Notes: a model not told the origin generated them from the sequence alone. Numbered from the stretch's first letter, positions 24,487 to 33,034 are shown. The stretch: DNA of 48,112 bases from Actinomycetes bacterium (GCA_021786375.1 JAJYNL010000031.1:1-48112); one strand, 5' to 3'. Made by a program: numbers and translations.

Positions 24487-25487
24487 TGCCCTTCCAGCCC
24501 ATCAAGTTTTACCAGACCGGCAGCTTCGTCGTCGGCAACCGCCTTCTCTCGGAGGACCAGCGATCGGTCCAGTCCTCACAGGCCCGCACCAATTCCCTAA
24601 CCCTCGGGCACCGCGCCTGCCAGGGCTGCGGCGAGGCGTTGGGTGCACGTTACGCGCTTGACGCTGCAATGCGAGCCAGCGGCAATCAAATGGTAGTGGC
24701 AAACGCAACCGGGTGCCTCGAGGTGTTTACCACGCCGTTCCCGGAGACCTCCTGGCAGATTCCCTGGATACATTCCCTCTTTGGCAACTCCGCTGCTGTA
24801 GGCACCGGCATCGCGGCGGCCTTGCGGTCCAAGGGCAAGCAGGACATCCGTGTCGTCGCCCAGGCCGGCGACGGTGGGACCGTCGACATCGGCTTCGGGC
24901 CGCTGTCGGGGATGTTCGAGCGAAACGACGACGTGCTCTTCATCTGCTACGACAACGAAGCGTACATGAACACCGGCGTGCAGCGCTCAGGTGCCACACC
25001 TCCCGCAGCACGCACCGCCACCACCGACGCGGTTGGCCCCCATCCGGGCGAGGACTTCGGCAAGGGAAAGAACCTGCCCTTGATCGCCATGGCCCACGAG
25101 ATTCCATACGTGGCCACGGCCACAGTTGCCGAGCTGCGAGACCTCGAATACAAAGTAGAGAAGGCGATGAGCTTCCACGGCGCTCGCTACATCCACGTCC
25201 TCGTCCCTTGCCCGCTCGGGTGGGGATCTGCGCCTTCGGACACCATCCGCCTCTCCCGGATGGCTAAGGAGACGGGACTTTTCCCAGTCTTCGAAGCCGA
25301 AGGCGGCGAGGTAACAAGCGTCTCCAAGATCCGCCATCGGCTTCCCGTAGAGGAATACCTCCGGCCGCAGCGGCGCTACCAACATCTCTTCAGGCCCCAG
25401 CCCGACACCCAAACCATCGGCCGCATACAGGCGATCGCAGACAAGAACATCTCTCGCTTCGGGCTGCTAAACGGCGAGCCGAAGTAG
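24486..25487 (+). CDS. porB: Pyruvate:ferredoxin oxidoreductase, beta subunit (thiamine diphosphate)
   Basis: The 333-residue thiamine-diphosphate subunit has CQGCGEALGAR (residues about 45-55) and a cysteine in NATGCLEVF. These, with the cysteine in LVPCPLGWG, are the four ligands of the proximal 4Fe-4S cluster. The thiamine/Mg motif runs AGDGGTVDIGF to DNEAYMNTGVQ. GATPPAARTAT follows, as in pyruvate-type PorB. It converts pyruvate and CoA to acetyl-CoA and CO2, passing electrons through its cluster, or runs in reverse. It starts in the porA stop and is followed after 13 bases by the flavoprotein gene. Confidence 0.95.
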   Translation: MPFQPIKFYQTGSFVVGNRLLSEDQRSVQSSQARTNSLTLGHRACQGCGEALGARYALDAAMRASGNQMVVANATGCLEVFTTPFPETSWQIPWIHSLFGNSAAVGTGIAAALRSKGKQDIRVVAQAGDGGTVDIGFGPLSGMFERNDDVLFICYDNEAYMNTGVQRSGATPPAARTATTDAVGPHPGEDFGKGKNLPLIAMAHEIPYVATATVAELRDLEYKVEKAMSFHGARYIHVLVPCPLGWGSAPSDTIRLSRMAKETGLFPVFEAEGGEVTSVSKIRHRLPVEEYLRPQRRYQHLFRPQPDTQTIGRIQAIADKNISRFGLLNGEPK

Positions 25488-25500
25488 AAGGGCAAGAACC

Positions 25501-27126
25501 ATGGAACGGCCATTCGCCATCACCCTGGAGGTGGGCTCCAGCCGCCACAACAAGACCGGCACCTGGAGGGTGGAGCGCCCGGTCTATGTGGACAGGCTCC
25601 CACCCTGCAACGACGCCTGCCCGGCTGGCGAAAACATCCAAGGCTGGCTCTATCACGCCGAGAGTGGAGACTATGAGTCCGCCTGGCGCAAGCTGATGGA
25701 GGACAACCCCCTGCCGGCAGTGATGGGAAGAGTTTGCTACCACCCCTGCCAGACCGCCTGCAACCGCGGCAAGCTCGACGAAGAAGTAGGGATCAACTCC
25801 GTCGAGCACTTCCTGGGAGACCTCGCACTCGACAAGGGTTGGATGCCCGAGACCGCAGCCGCCGACACCGGCCGGACAGCGCTGATCATCGGGGCCGGAC
25901 CTTCCGGTCTTTCCGCCGCGTATCACCTGCGCAGGCTGGGCCATACGGTCACGATCTACGAGGCAGGCGCCAATCCAGGCGGCATGATGCGCTACGGGAT
26001 TCCCAAGTACCGCCTTCCTCGCGAGGTTCTGGATGGCGAGATCCGCCGGATCGAGGCGATGGGCGTTGAAATTGTCCTGAACCATAAAGTGAACGACTTG
26101 GCCGCCGTCCTTGCCGAGAAGCGCTTCGACGCCGTCTTCCTCGCAATCGGCGCCGAGATCGGTAAGCGTGCATACGTACCGGCTGGCGAATCGGCGCGAA
26201 TTCTGGACGCGGTCAGCTTCTTACACAGCATGGAGGGTCAGGCCCCACCACTGTTGGGCCGGCGGGTGGCGATCTACGGCGGTGGGAACACCGCGATGGA
26301 TGCCGCGCGTACCGCCAAGCGGCTCGGGGCGACCGATGCCGTAGTCGTTTACAGGCGCACGAGGGACCGCATGCCCGCACACGACTTCGAGGTGGAGGAG
26401 GCAGTCGAAGAGGGCGTCGAGATGCGCTGGCTCTCCACAGTCAAGCATGCCGATGCGGGAAAGCTCCTACTGGAAAAAATGACCCTGGACGAGAAGGGCA
26501 TGCCTACCCCGACGGGTGAATTCGAAGAGCTGGAAGCCGACTCGCTGATCCTCGCACTGGGCCAGGAAGTGGACCTCGAGCTGCTCAGGAACGTCGACGG
26601 CGTCGTCGCGACCGACGGCGTGGTCCAGGTTGATCGCAACATGATGACCGGGGTACCGGGCCTTTTCGCCGGTGGTGACATGGTCCCCGGCGAACGCACG
26701 GTTACGGTGGGAATCGGCCACGGAAAGCTTGCAGCCAGGAACATCGACGCCTGGCTGCGCGGCACCAGCTTCTCGAAGGGCGGGCGTCCCGAACTAGCGG
26801 ACTTCGATCTGCTCAACACCTGGTACTACTCCGACGCCCCTCAGACCGTGAGGGCGAAGCTCGATGTGGCCCGAAGGCGCTCCACGTTCGACGAGGTCGT
26901 CCAAGGGCTGGACGAGTCGAACGCGCTCTTTGAAGCACGCCGATGCCTCTCCTGTGGCAATTGCTTCGAGTGCGACAATTGTTATGGTGTCTGCCCGGAC
27001 AACTCGGTCATCAAGCTCGGGCCAGGACTCCGCTACGAGTTCGACTACGACTACTGCAAGGGGTGCGGGATCTGCGCCCAAGAATGCCCATGTGGCGCGA
27101 TCAAGATGGTTCCCGAAAGCATCTAG
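25501..27126 (+). CDS. GltD-like FAD/NAD(P)H oxidoreductase with fused ferredoxin domain
   Basis: The 541-residue protein has three modules. The N-terminal GltD-type Fe-S domain is CNDACPAGENIQGW with CYHPCQTACNRG. The flavin/pyridine-nucleotide domain shows GAGPSGLSAAYHL (FAD, about 124-136), YGGGNTAMDAARTAKRLG (NAD(P)H, about 258-275) and GLFAGGDM. The C-terminal two-cluster ferredoxin has CLSCGNCFECDNCYGVCP and CKGCGICAQECPCGAIK. It sits where a PorD ferredoxin would normally be, 13 bases after porB. I infer that it links the PorGAB electrons to NAD(P)H. Which nucleotide it uses, and whether it transfers electrons to a separate ferredoxin, cannot be told. Confidence 0.9.
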   Translation: MERPFAITLEVGSSRHNKTGTWRVERPVYVDRLPPCNDACPAGENIQGWLYHAESGDYESAWRKLMEDNPLPAVMGRVCYHPCQTACNRGKLDEEVGINSVEHFLGDLALDKGWMPETAAADTGRTALIIGAGPSGLSAAYHLRRLGHTVTIYEAGANPGGMMRYGIPKYRLPREVLDGEIRRIEAMGVEIVLNHKVNDLAAVLAEKRFDAVFLAIGAEIGKRAYVPAGESARILDAVSFLHSMEGQAPPLLGRRVAIYGGGNTAMDAARTAKRLGATDAVVVYRRTRDRMPAHDFEVEEAVEEGVEMRWLSTVKHADAGKLLLEKMTLDEKGMPTPTGEFEELEADSLILALGQEVDLELLRNVDGVVATDGVVQVDRNMMTGVPGLFAGGDMVPGERTVTVGIGHGKLAARNIDAWLRGTSFSKGGRPELADFDLLNTWYYSDAPQTVRAKLDVARRRSTFDEVVQGLDESNALFEARRCLSCGNCFECDNCYGVCPDNSVIKLGPGLRYEFDYDYCKGCGICAQECPCGAIKMVPESI

Positions 27127-27292
27127 GTTTCCACACGCGCCTACGAGCTCGTCATCAGGGGTATTTTCAATAACTCCATCCTGATGGCACTTAGGTCCAG
27201 CCATTACCAAAAGAGTGGCCGCTCGTTGCCATGCGCTTACCTCCACTTCTTAACTTATTGACCAAAGGTTGACGAAGTGAAAGGACAAAGCG

Positions 27293-27472
27293 ATGCACTG
27301 GCTGCTCTTGAATCTGCCAATGATGATCTTGGCAACCGCCTTGATTCTCGGGATTATGGCGGTGGGCCTCTATCTGGATTATCGGACCGAAGAGGAGAGG
27401 CAGGCCGCCAAGGCCCGCCATCCATCGGTAGTGAGCAAGATCGAGGCGAAGCGGGAGGAACAGGTCCGCTGA
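27293..27472 (+). CDS. Small single-span membrane protein, copy 1
   Basis: The 59-residue protein has one transmembrane helix (residues 4-27: MMILATALILGIMAVGLY at its core). A charged cytoplasmic-type tail follows, beginning DYRTEEE, with RHPSVVSK. AAAGGA seven bases before the ATG supports the start. It is 39/59 identical by eye to the protein at 27957-28136, which has the same length, so both copies are under protein-level constraint. I do not recognise the family. It follows the por operon after about 170 bases and may be an accessory subunit of a membrane complex or transporter. Confidence 0.75.
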   Translation: MHWLLLNLPMMILATALILGIMAVGLYLDYRTEEERQAAKARHPSVVSKIEAKREEQVR

Positions 27473-27493
27473 AAAGGCTGCCGCCCGGCGCGC

Positions 27494-27520
27494 ACCCGGG
27501 GTCGATTACCTACCCCGGGT
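27494..27520 (+). terminator. Hairpin after small-protein copy 1
   Basis: ACCCGGGGT (27494-27502) and ACCCCGGGT (27512-27520) form a 9-bp perfect stem with a 9-base loop, 21 bases past the stop. There is no T-run, as is common in actinobacterial terminators. Confidence 0.55.
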
Positions 27521-27539
27521 CCTCGAAATGCGACCAAAA

Positions 27540-27565
27540 GGGCCGGATGCTCAGGCTTCCGGCCC
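27540..27565 (+). terminator. Second hairpin after small-protein copy 1
   Basis: GGGCCGGA (27540-27547) pairs with TCCGGCCC (27558-27565), 8 bp, loop 10, followed by CTTAT. It may back up the first hairpin. Confidence 0.5.
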
Positions 27566-27956
27566 CTTATCAGGTCATTATCAACTGGCCGTTTACTCGA
27601 GGGGATACTGATTCTGTACGCCCCTCGGCCTGCCAACAAAGGTTCCCCATGGCCTATTTCCCCTGCATCGCGCAAGCGCTCAGCAGCGTGCCGAGGAGGC
27701 ATCTGACGGAGTCCACCCGGGTTGGCGCCGCATTTCACCCGCCTGAAACCGCGACAACGCCAAACTTGCCGCAGCTGGCCGGTGCAGCCAATTCGCATCG
27801 CCCCTGGGTGCGTGCGCTCGGTAGGGCCGCGTTCTCCCATGGCTCGCGGCTGGGAGCAGAGCGGGTTGTCCAAAACGAGTACGGCCCTTTGCCGTTTCAT
27901 TACCTTGGCTACGTAGTGTTTGGGCAGAAAGTCAAGCAAGCGCAAAGGCAAGTCAA

Positions 27957-28136
27957 ATGAACTGGCTGGTCCTGAATCTTCCTTTTATGGTCTTGGCCAC
28001 GGCCATGATTCTCGGGATCATGGCGGTGGGCCTCTATGTGGATTACCGCAAGGAAGAGGCCAAGGCGGCCGCGACAGATCGCCATCCGTCGGTTGTCAAC
28101 AAAGTTCATGCGGCGAACCAGGAAAAGGTGAGCTGA
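27957..28136 (+). CDS. Small single-span membrane protein, copy 2
   Basis: The 59-residue paralogue of the protein at 27293. Residues 4-27 form a transmembrane helix (core LATAMILGIMAVGLY), then DYRKEEAK and a tail with RHPSVVNK. Conserved between the copies are the start M-x-W-L, NLP, ATA-x-ILGIMAVGLY, DYR-x-EE and RHPSVV. The tail changes mainly between similar or charged residues. GCAAAGGC lies ahead of the ATG as a ribosome-binding site. It is followed by two tandem hairpins and a strong terminator shared with the convergent acyl-CoA synthetase gene. Function unknown. Confidence 0.75.
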   Translation: MNWLVLNLPFMVLATAMILGIMAVGLYVDYRKEEAKAAATDRHPSVVNKVHAANQEKVS

Positions 28137-28142
28137 ATTCGC

Positions 28143-28191
28143 GGACGGTCTGGTGACGCCGTCCACGCGGGATGGTCTGGTGACGCCGTCC
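28143..28191 (+). repeat. Two tandem 27-base repeat units, each a hairpin
   Basis: GGTCTGGTGACGCCGTCC occurs at 28147-28164 and again at 28174-28191, a period of 27. Each unit can fold as GGACGG/CCGTCC (28143-28148 with 28159-28164) or GGATGG/CCGTCC (28170-28175 with 28186-28191) around the same loop. The second stem contains a T-G wobble, suggesting that RNA structure is what is kept. Confidence 0.7.
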
Positions 28192-28202
28192 CGGCCCAGA
28201 AG

Positions 28203-28235
28203 AAAGACCGGCTGTTTGTCAGCCGGCCTTTCTTT
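28203..28235. terminator. Bidirectional terminator between convergent genes
   Basis: AAAG-a-CCGGCTG pairs with CAGCCGG-c-CTTT around a TTTGT loop, followed by TCTTT on the plus strand and by a T-rich run on the minus strand. It lies between small-protein copy 2 and the acyl-CoA synthetase gene, whose stop codon (28237-28239) adjoins it. Confidence 0.85.
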
Positions 28236-28236
28236 A

Positions 28237-29958
28237 CTATGTCGCTGCTGGCGGCTCGGCCATCAGCTGCTCGCGCAACAGCTCCTTACGAACCTTGCCG
28301 GTGGTGGTCATCGGAAGCTGGCTCGCCACTCTGACCTTGGGAACCTTGTAGCCGGCGAAGCGCGAGCGGCACCATTGTTCGATCTCCACGGCATCCAGGG
28401 AGGCTCCGGGTGCCGGCTTGACAAAGGCGACGGGAATCTCCCCTTTGGCAGGATCGGGAACCCCCACAACGGCCACGGACTCCAAACCCGGGTAGGCTCC
28501 GAGCAGTACCTCGAGCTCGCCCGGAAACACACTCATCCCGTTCACCTTGATCATCTCTTTACGCCGGCCCATGTAGTGCAGGAAGCCTTCGCGGTCGATA
28601 AGTCCCGCGTCGCCGCTATGCAGCCACCCGTCCCGAAGCGCCGCCCGCGTTGCCTCTGGATTGCCCCAGTACCCGCTGGTCACTGAAGGAGAACTCACGC
28701 AGATCTCGCCTTCGACGCCCACCTGGCAAAGCTCGCCAGTCTCGAAATCGATGATCTTGAACCGTGTGCCGGGCATCGGCAGGCCGCAGAAGACAGGCGG
28801 CTCGCTCATCAAGTCCGCGTCCCCTCCCTGGAAGCCGAGCGTGAATGTGTCGATGGTGTGAGTCTCGGTCATCCCATAAGCCGCCTCCCGCAGCAGGCAG
28901 CTATCCGAGGCGAACTCGCGCCAGCGCCGCCTCACCTCCGGATTGAGCCGCTTCACGAAGGACATCGCCATCGCGTAACGCAACGTACTCAGGCTCTTGC
29001 CCTCGGGATTACCGAGATCCATCAACTCCACGTAATTGTCCACCGTGCCGATCATCGCCGTGACGCCGTAGAGTTCGATTGCGGCCAGCACGGCCTGCGG
29101 GTCCCACCGCGCGAGCAGGACTATGCGGGTGCCGGCCACCACCGGTATGAGCAGGCCGACATCTTCACCCGCGATCCAGAAGATTGGTATGTAGACGAGC
29201 GAAACTCCCTCCTCGAGACGCTGGGTCTGGATTGCGGTTGCGGCTGTATAGAGCATGTGGCGCTGGCTGTGCTCACACCCCTTGGGCATACCGGTTGTCC
29301 CACCCGTGTAATTGAGTGCGGCTAGGCGGTCGACTTCCGGCTCGGGAAGTTCGGTGGGCACCGCGCCTGCCATGGCCTCGAATAACGGCGTGGCGAAGGA
29401 GGGATGAGCGGGTGGAGCATCCAGGCCGGCTGGCACCTGGTAAACAGGCACCTCGGGAAGGCATTCGCCAATCGACACCGAAAGGTAGCGTCCTACCCTC
29501 GACTCGGGCCGAATCCCATCGACAACGGGGGCCAAGGCGTCCCAAAAGACGAGTGTGAGGGCGCCCGAATCCGCGAGCTCGTAGGCCAGCTCCACCTCTT
29601 TGAACATCGGGTTGACCGGGACATGCACAGCGCAAGCCTTGAGAACGCCGTAGAAGACCACGAAGAACTGCGGGCAGTTGGGCAGCATTACGGCCACCCG
29701 ATCTCCTGCCTGGACGCCGCTGGCACGCAGGTACCAGGCGAAGCGGTCGCTTTGCTCATCGAGCTGCCCGAAGGTCATGTCGTAGCCATAGAAGGATACC
29801 GCGATCGCTTCAGGGGCCTCCGCCGCCCGGCGGCGAAGGTAGGTGGAGACGGGCGCCTCGCCTAGCGGGTAAACAACCTCCCGCTCCAGGCTGGCCGGCC
29901 ACGACGCATGCACTCGTCGAGCAATGTCGGCCAAGTATTCGGAATCCTTGATGGGCAC
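28237..29958 (-). CDS. Acyl-CoA synthetase / AMP-dependent ligase
   Basis: From the GTG at 29958 the protein has 573 residues. It belongs to the ANL superfamily, which activates a carboxylic acid with ATP and joins it to CoA. Seen are the P-loop YTGGTTGMPKG, AAYGMTETHTID, the SGDAGLIDREGFLHYMGR hinge region with KEMIKVNGMSVFP, and the catalytic Lys in TTTGKVRKELL. AAGGGAGG four bases before the GTG decides the start; a longer frame upstream has no ribosome-binding site. The overall look is like crotonobetaine/medium-chain acid ligases, but the substrate is uncertain. It stands alone on the minus strand. Confidence 0.92.
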   Translation of the reverse strand: MPIKDSEYLADIARRVHASWPASLEREVVYPLGEAPVSTYLRRRAAEAPEAIAVSFYGYDMTFGQLDEQSDRFAWYLRASGVQAGDRVAVMLPNCPQFFVVFYGVLKACAVHVPVNPMFKEVELAYELADSGALTLVFWDALAPVVDGIRPESRVGRYLSVSIGECLPEVPVYQVPAGLDAPPAHPSFATPLFEAMAGAVPTELPEPEVDRLAALNYTGGTTGMPKGCEHSQRHMLYTAATAIQTQRLEEGVSLVYIPIFWIAGEDVGLLIPVVAGTRIVLLARWDPQAVLAAIELYGVTAMIGTVDNYVELMDLGNPEGKSLSTLRYAMAMSFVKRLNPEVRRRWREFASDSCLLREAAYGMTETHTIDTFTLGFQGGDADLMSEPPVFCGLPMPGTRFKIIDFETGELCQVGVEGEICVSSPSVTSGYWGNPEATRAALRDGWLHSGDAGLIDREGFLHYMGRRKEMIKVNGMSVFPGELEVLLGAYPGLESVAVVGVPDPAKGEIPVAFVKPAPGASLDAVEIEQWCRSRFAGYKVPKVRVASQLPMTTTGKVRKELLREQLMAEPPAAT

Positions 29959-30182
29959 GGTGCCTCCCTTTGCGACCTGGGCCACAATCCTGGTTGCGCC
30001 CATGGCAAGATTCAGTTTGCCCCCAAACAAAGCGGGGGGTCAACTATCCCCTGCAAGACTTTCAAGTGCAGCCATCTACCTCACCGGGGTGCCGTCCCTC
30101 GTAAGGACACCGGGGAATAGTGCCCGTGGCCGAAAGCGCCAGGCCGCAGCAACACTGATCACGACGGCTTCTTGGCGCGCAT

Positions 30183-31430
30183 CTAAAAGGAGAGCTTCGC
30201 GAACGAAGCTCCCGCATTGGAGGAGTAGTAAGCGGCCGAGGTGGTCGATGGACCCAGTGTCGCCCCCTCCGGGCCCCCGATCACCGCGAATACATGGGAA
30301 TCGTCGATCCACTCGAGCTGTGTCACGGGTGCGCCCCCCAGCGCGGAGTCGGTGAGTGATGCCCAGCCGGGGGAGCCCGACCGCTGCGTGTACACGAACG
30401 AGGCGCCCGAAGCCGCGCCGATAGCGAAGTTGCCACCGGGCGAGGTCGCAAAAGCGGTTCCCAAGCCTCCCGGAGGGGCTGAGCTGCTAACAGCGGTCCA
30501 GCTCCAGGAGGATTGGGCACTTACCGAGTACGAATGGCCAAAAATGAGCTTCTGGCTCGAACCCGCGCCGGGATTTGCGGTGCAGAGCACGTAAAAGGTC
30601 GCCTTCGACGCCGGGACGCCGGTTCCCGAGGCAAGGTAGCGACCGCCGCTCAGCAGCGGGATCGAGGTGGGGCCGGTCATGGTCGGGCATGCGTCGGGGA
30701 TCGAGGTGGAGGTTCCGCCCGCCGGGTCGTAAATCCAGAGCGGGTCGGCGGTGCCTGAACGGCCGATGTTGATCCCCAATAGCGAGGCGCCCGGAGCGAG
30801 GAACCCGCCCGGATCCGCCGTCGCGACCGGCGAAAATCCCCCAACCGGAGATGTTCCGCCGCTCGTCTCCCAGTTCTGGTCGAAGAGGGAGGCCACGTAC
30901 GATCCCGGAGGGGAGGAGGTCGGGGTCGAGAGGAGAAAATACGCCTGGGAGCCCACCACCGCGAGGGAATCCACGATCGAGCCTGCCGGTAGCACGAGCG
31001 CGCTCCAACTCTTTCCTCCGTTGGTCGTGAAGGCCGCGCCCTTCCCCCATACCCAGCCGTGCGCCGCGTCCGCGAAGTACATTCCCTGGGGGTTTAGGGT
31101 CGAGACCACCGAACCGGCCGGGGCCACCAAGAACCAGTCGATTCCGTCGTCGCTGGTTCGCGCCAGCTGGTAGCACTCCCCTTGCGCACACTGGTAGTGA
31201 CCGAGAGCAAAGCCGAGGCTCGCGGAAACGAAGCTCATCGCCAAGGGCTGGAACCCGGTCGCAATCGATTCAACCGGGATCGATGTCGTCTCCGGCGCGG
31301 TCGATGACGTCGTCGCCGCCGCGGTGGTACTCGTAGCCGTGGAGCCGCCCCGGCCACATGCAGCCAATCCGAGGGCTAAGGCAAGGAAGGCGCCCGCCAA
31401 GCGGCGTCGGTACGCGGGTCGATCGGGCAT
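30183..31430 (-). CDS. Lipoprotein with YCF48/BNR-like beta-propeller features
   Basis: The 415-residue protein begins with a lipoprotein signal (RRRLAGAFLALALGLAAC). The lipobox cysteine is near residue 25, and a Thr/Ser-rich linker follows. The body has repeated motifs such as ARTSDDGIDWFLV, MYFADAAHGWVWGKG, FTTNGGKSWSAL and AYYSSNAGASFAKL. These Asp-box/YCF48-like turns (S-x-D-x-G-x-x-W) are typical of beta-propellers of the sialidase/photosynthesis-stability-factor type. It probably sits on the outer face of the membrane. The ligand or partner is unknown, and it has no operon partner. Confidence 0.8.
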   Translation of the reverse strand: MPDRPAYRRRLAGAFLALALGLAACGRGGSTATSTTAAATTSSTAPETTSIPVESIATGFQPLAMSFVSASLGFALGHYQCAQGECYQLARTSDDGIDWFLVAPAGSVVSTLNPQGMYFADAAHGWVWGKGAAFTTNGGKSWSALVLPAGSIVDSLAVVGSQAYFLLSTPTSSPPGSYVASLFDQNWETSGGTSPVGGFSPVATADPGGFLAPGASLLGINIGRSGTADPLWIYDPAGGTSTSIPDACPTMTGPTSIPLLSGGRYLASGTGVPASKATFYVLCTANPGAGSSQKLIFGHSYSVSAQSSWSWTAVSSSAPPGGLGTAFATSPGGNFAIGAASGASFVYTQRSGSPGWASLTDSALGGAPVTQLEWIDDSHVFAVIGGPEGATLGPSTTSAAYYSSNAGASFAKLSF

Positions 31431-31548
31431 CTTCGATCCAATCCATCCAGGTTGAACCAGTCGAGGTCAAAGGCGCGGCCGACCGCGGCTCCGCCTCCCT
31501 GGAAGACTAACACCGGCTTAGGCGCAGGACGAACAAGATCTACGGCCC

Positions 31549-32037
31549 CTAGCCGACTACGCCCTCAGGGCACTTGCTCTCTTCGTCGGCGACTCGGCGC
31601 AACACGGCTTCGAAGATGTCGGCGAGCCGACCGAGTTCATCGTAGGGGATCGCCTCCAGGAAAAGTCGCCGCACCGCGGCAACATGGCTCGGGGCGGCCT
31701 GGCGGATCGCTTCACGCCCCGCTTCGGTCACCACCACATAAGCTCCGCGGCGATCCTGACCACACTTCTCCTTGGCGACCAGGCCCCGCTCCTCCATTCT
31801 GGAGACGTGATGCGAAAGGCGGCTCTTCTCCCATCCGATAGCCTGAGCGAGCTCGAAGAGCCGAAGCCGTCCGTCCACCTGGTCGGTCAAGGCCACCAGT
31901 GCGACGTAATCCTGGTAGGAGAGGTTCGAGTGATCGGCGAGATCCCTGGCTAACTGGGCCGATAGGCGCAGATGCATGAACTGCAGTGCCCTCCACGTTC
32001 GCGCCTCACGCGTGTCCAGCCAACGGATATCACCCAT
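31549..32037 (-). CDS. MarR-family transcriptional regulator
   Basis: From the ATG at 32037 the protein has 162 residues. It shows the MarR winged helix: LSYQDYVALVALTDQVDGRL, RLFELAQAIGWEKSRLSHHV as the recognition part, and RMEERGLVAKEKCGQDRRGAYV as the wing. The C-terminal helix is for dimerisation. A longer frame to 32103 is possible but less likely; no clear ribosome-binding site is seen at either, so the message may be leaderless. It is transcribed away from the yceI-like gene, a usual arrangement in which the repressor controls both promoters. Confidence 0.9.
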   Translation of the reverse strand: MGDIRWLDTREARTWRALQFMHLRLSAQLARDLADHSNLSYQDYVALVALTDQVDGRLRLFELAQAIGWEKSRLSHHVSRMEERGLVAKEKCGQDRRGAYVVVTEAGREAIRQAAPSHVAAVRRLFLEAIPYDELGRLADIFEAVLRRVADEESKCPEGVVG

Positions 32038-32070
32038 GCGAAATAGTCTATGAGGAAAATTAGATGAAAA

Positions 32071-32108
32071 TTCACCTTGAGCCGGGAATAGGTGAAACGT
32101 CATATATT
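32071..32108. promoter_or_regulatory. Inverted repeat and promoter-like elements between marR and yceI
   Basis: TTCACCT (32071-32077) and AGGTGAA (32090-32096) form a 7-bp dyad with a 12-base centre. On the plus strand TTGAGC (32077-32082) and TCATAT/TATATT (32100-32108) lie at plausible -35/-10 spacing for yceI. The dyad straddles the -35, fitting a MarR operator. This is inference. Confidence 0.5.
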
Positions 32109-32152
32109 GTTAAAGTAACCAGAGCAACCCAATTCAAAGGAGCAACTACGAG

Positions 32153-32704
32153 ATGTCCCAGATAAGCGCCGACCTGACCGGGAATTACGCCATCGATCCC
32201 AGCCACAGCCGAATCGGCTTCTCGGCCCGCCACGCCATGGTGACCAAGGTCCGCGGCAACTTCAACGAGTTCGAGGGTAGCGGCTATCTCGACGGTGCGG
32301 ACGTCACCAAGTCGACCATGGAACTGACGATCAAGGCGGCGAGCATCGACACGCGCAACGCTGACCGTGACAATCACATCCGTTCGAACGACTTCCTCTC
32401 CATGAACGAGTACCCCACCATAACCTTCAAGTCGACCGGCGTCGAGGCCGTCGGCGGTGACAAGTTCCGCGTAAACGGCGATCTCACGGTCCGTGGCGTT
32501 ACTCGCCCGGTGACATTCGACCTCGAATTCACCGGCACCGAGATCGACCCCTGGGGCAACCGTCGTATCGGAGTCGAGGGTTCCACCGTCATAAACCGCA
32601 AGGACTTCGGCGTCAGCTGGAACGCAGCCCTCGAGAGCGGCGGAATCCTTGTGAGCGAGAACGTCACCCTCGAGTGCGAGATCTCAGCGGTGAAGCAAGC
32701 CTAA
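32153..32704 (+). CDS. YceI-family lipid-binding lipocalin-like protein
   Basis: The 183-residue protein is full length for the YceI family: GNYAIDPSHSRIGFSARHAM near the start, RDNHIRSNDFLSMNEYPTI, and LTVRGVTRPVTFDLEF. NRKDFGVSWNAALESGG follows towards the C-terminus. Family members form an extended beta-barrel that binds isoprenoid or other long lipids. No signal peptide is seen, so it is probably cytoplasmic. AAGGAG lies upstream of the ATG. It diverges from a marR gene and is followed by a strong hairpin terminator, so it is a one-gene transcript. Confidence 0.95.
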   Translation: MSQISADLTGNYAIDPSHSRIGFSARHAMVTKVRGNFNEFEGSGYLDGADVTKSTMELTIKAASIDTRNADRDNHIRSNDFLSMNEYPTITFKSTGVEAVGGDKFRVNGDLTVRGVTRPVTFDLEFTGTEIDPWGNRRIGVEGSTVINRKDFGVSWNAALESGGILVSENVTLECEISAVKQA

Positions 32705-32753
32705 GCGGGCAAACTCCATGACCGCAGCCCACTTTCCCGGGCTACCAACCGAG

Positions 32754-32782
32754 AGCCCCGCGGCGCCAACCGCGGGGCTTTT
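32754..32782 (+). terminator. Rho-independent terminator after yceI
   Basis: AGCCCCGCG (32754-32762) and CGCGGGGCT (32771-32779) make a 9-bp stem with an 8-base loop and TTTT at the end. Confidence 0.9.
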
Positions 32783-33034
32783 CGCCTCACGTCTCCCTCC
32801 TTGCATGACTTTTCCTCGCGGTTCCATCCGGCTTTGGTTATATCCGCAGCCAGGTGTATTTTGATAACAAATGGGGCACCCGCGGAAAGAGGGAAGGGCC
32901 AGCAGGAGTGCGGCCGTGGCCGAAGCGCCGCTCGGCGGCACCGCGGTCCTGCGCTGTGTGAAGACGCCTATCACCTCCCTTGATCCTCACCGCTTCTCTG
33001 AATCCAACTACAGCCGCAAATTGCAAGGGGGGAA

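Larger units (their letters stand above)
27473..27956 (+). other. Structured spacer between the two small-protein genes
   Basis: About 480 bases without a convincing gene. It holds three inverted repeats. ACCCGGGGT/ACCCCGGGT is at 27494-27520. GGGCCGGA/TCCGGCCC is at 27540-27565. CGAGGGG/CCCCTCG is at 27598-27627 with a 16-base loop. The first two probably end the transcript of copy 1; the third may be a regulatory site for copy 2. The rest (27630-27950) shows nothing I can name. Confidence 0.5.

Noticed and set aside
27277-27960. 227-residue plus-strand ORF spanning the small-protein spacer
   Set aside because: Out of frame with the two conserved 59-residue proteins and crossing hairpins; the paralogy of the small proteins shows the true frames.
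28143-28191. CRISPR-like repeat
   Set aside because: Only two units with a 9-base separation between repeats and no spacer-sized gaps; better read as tandem hairpins.
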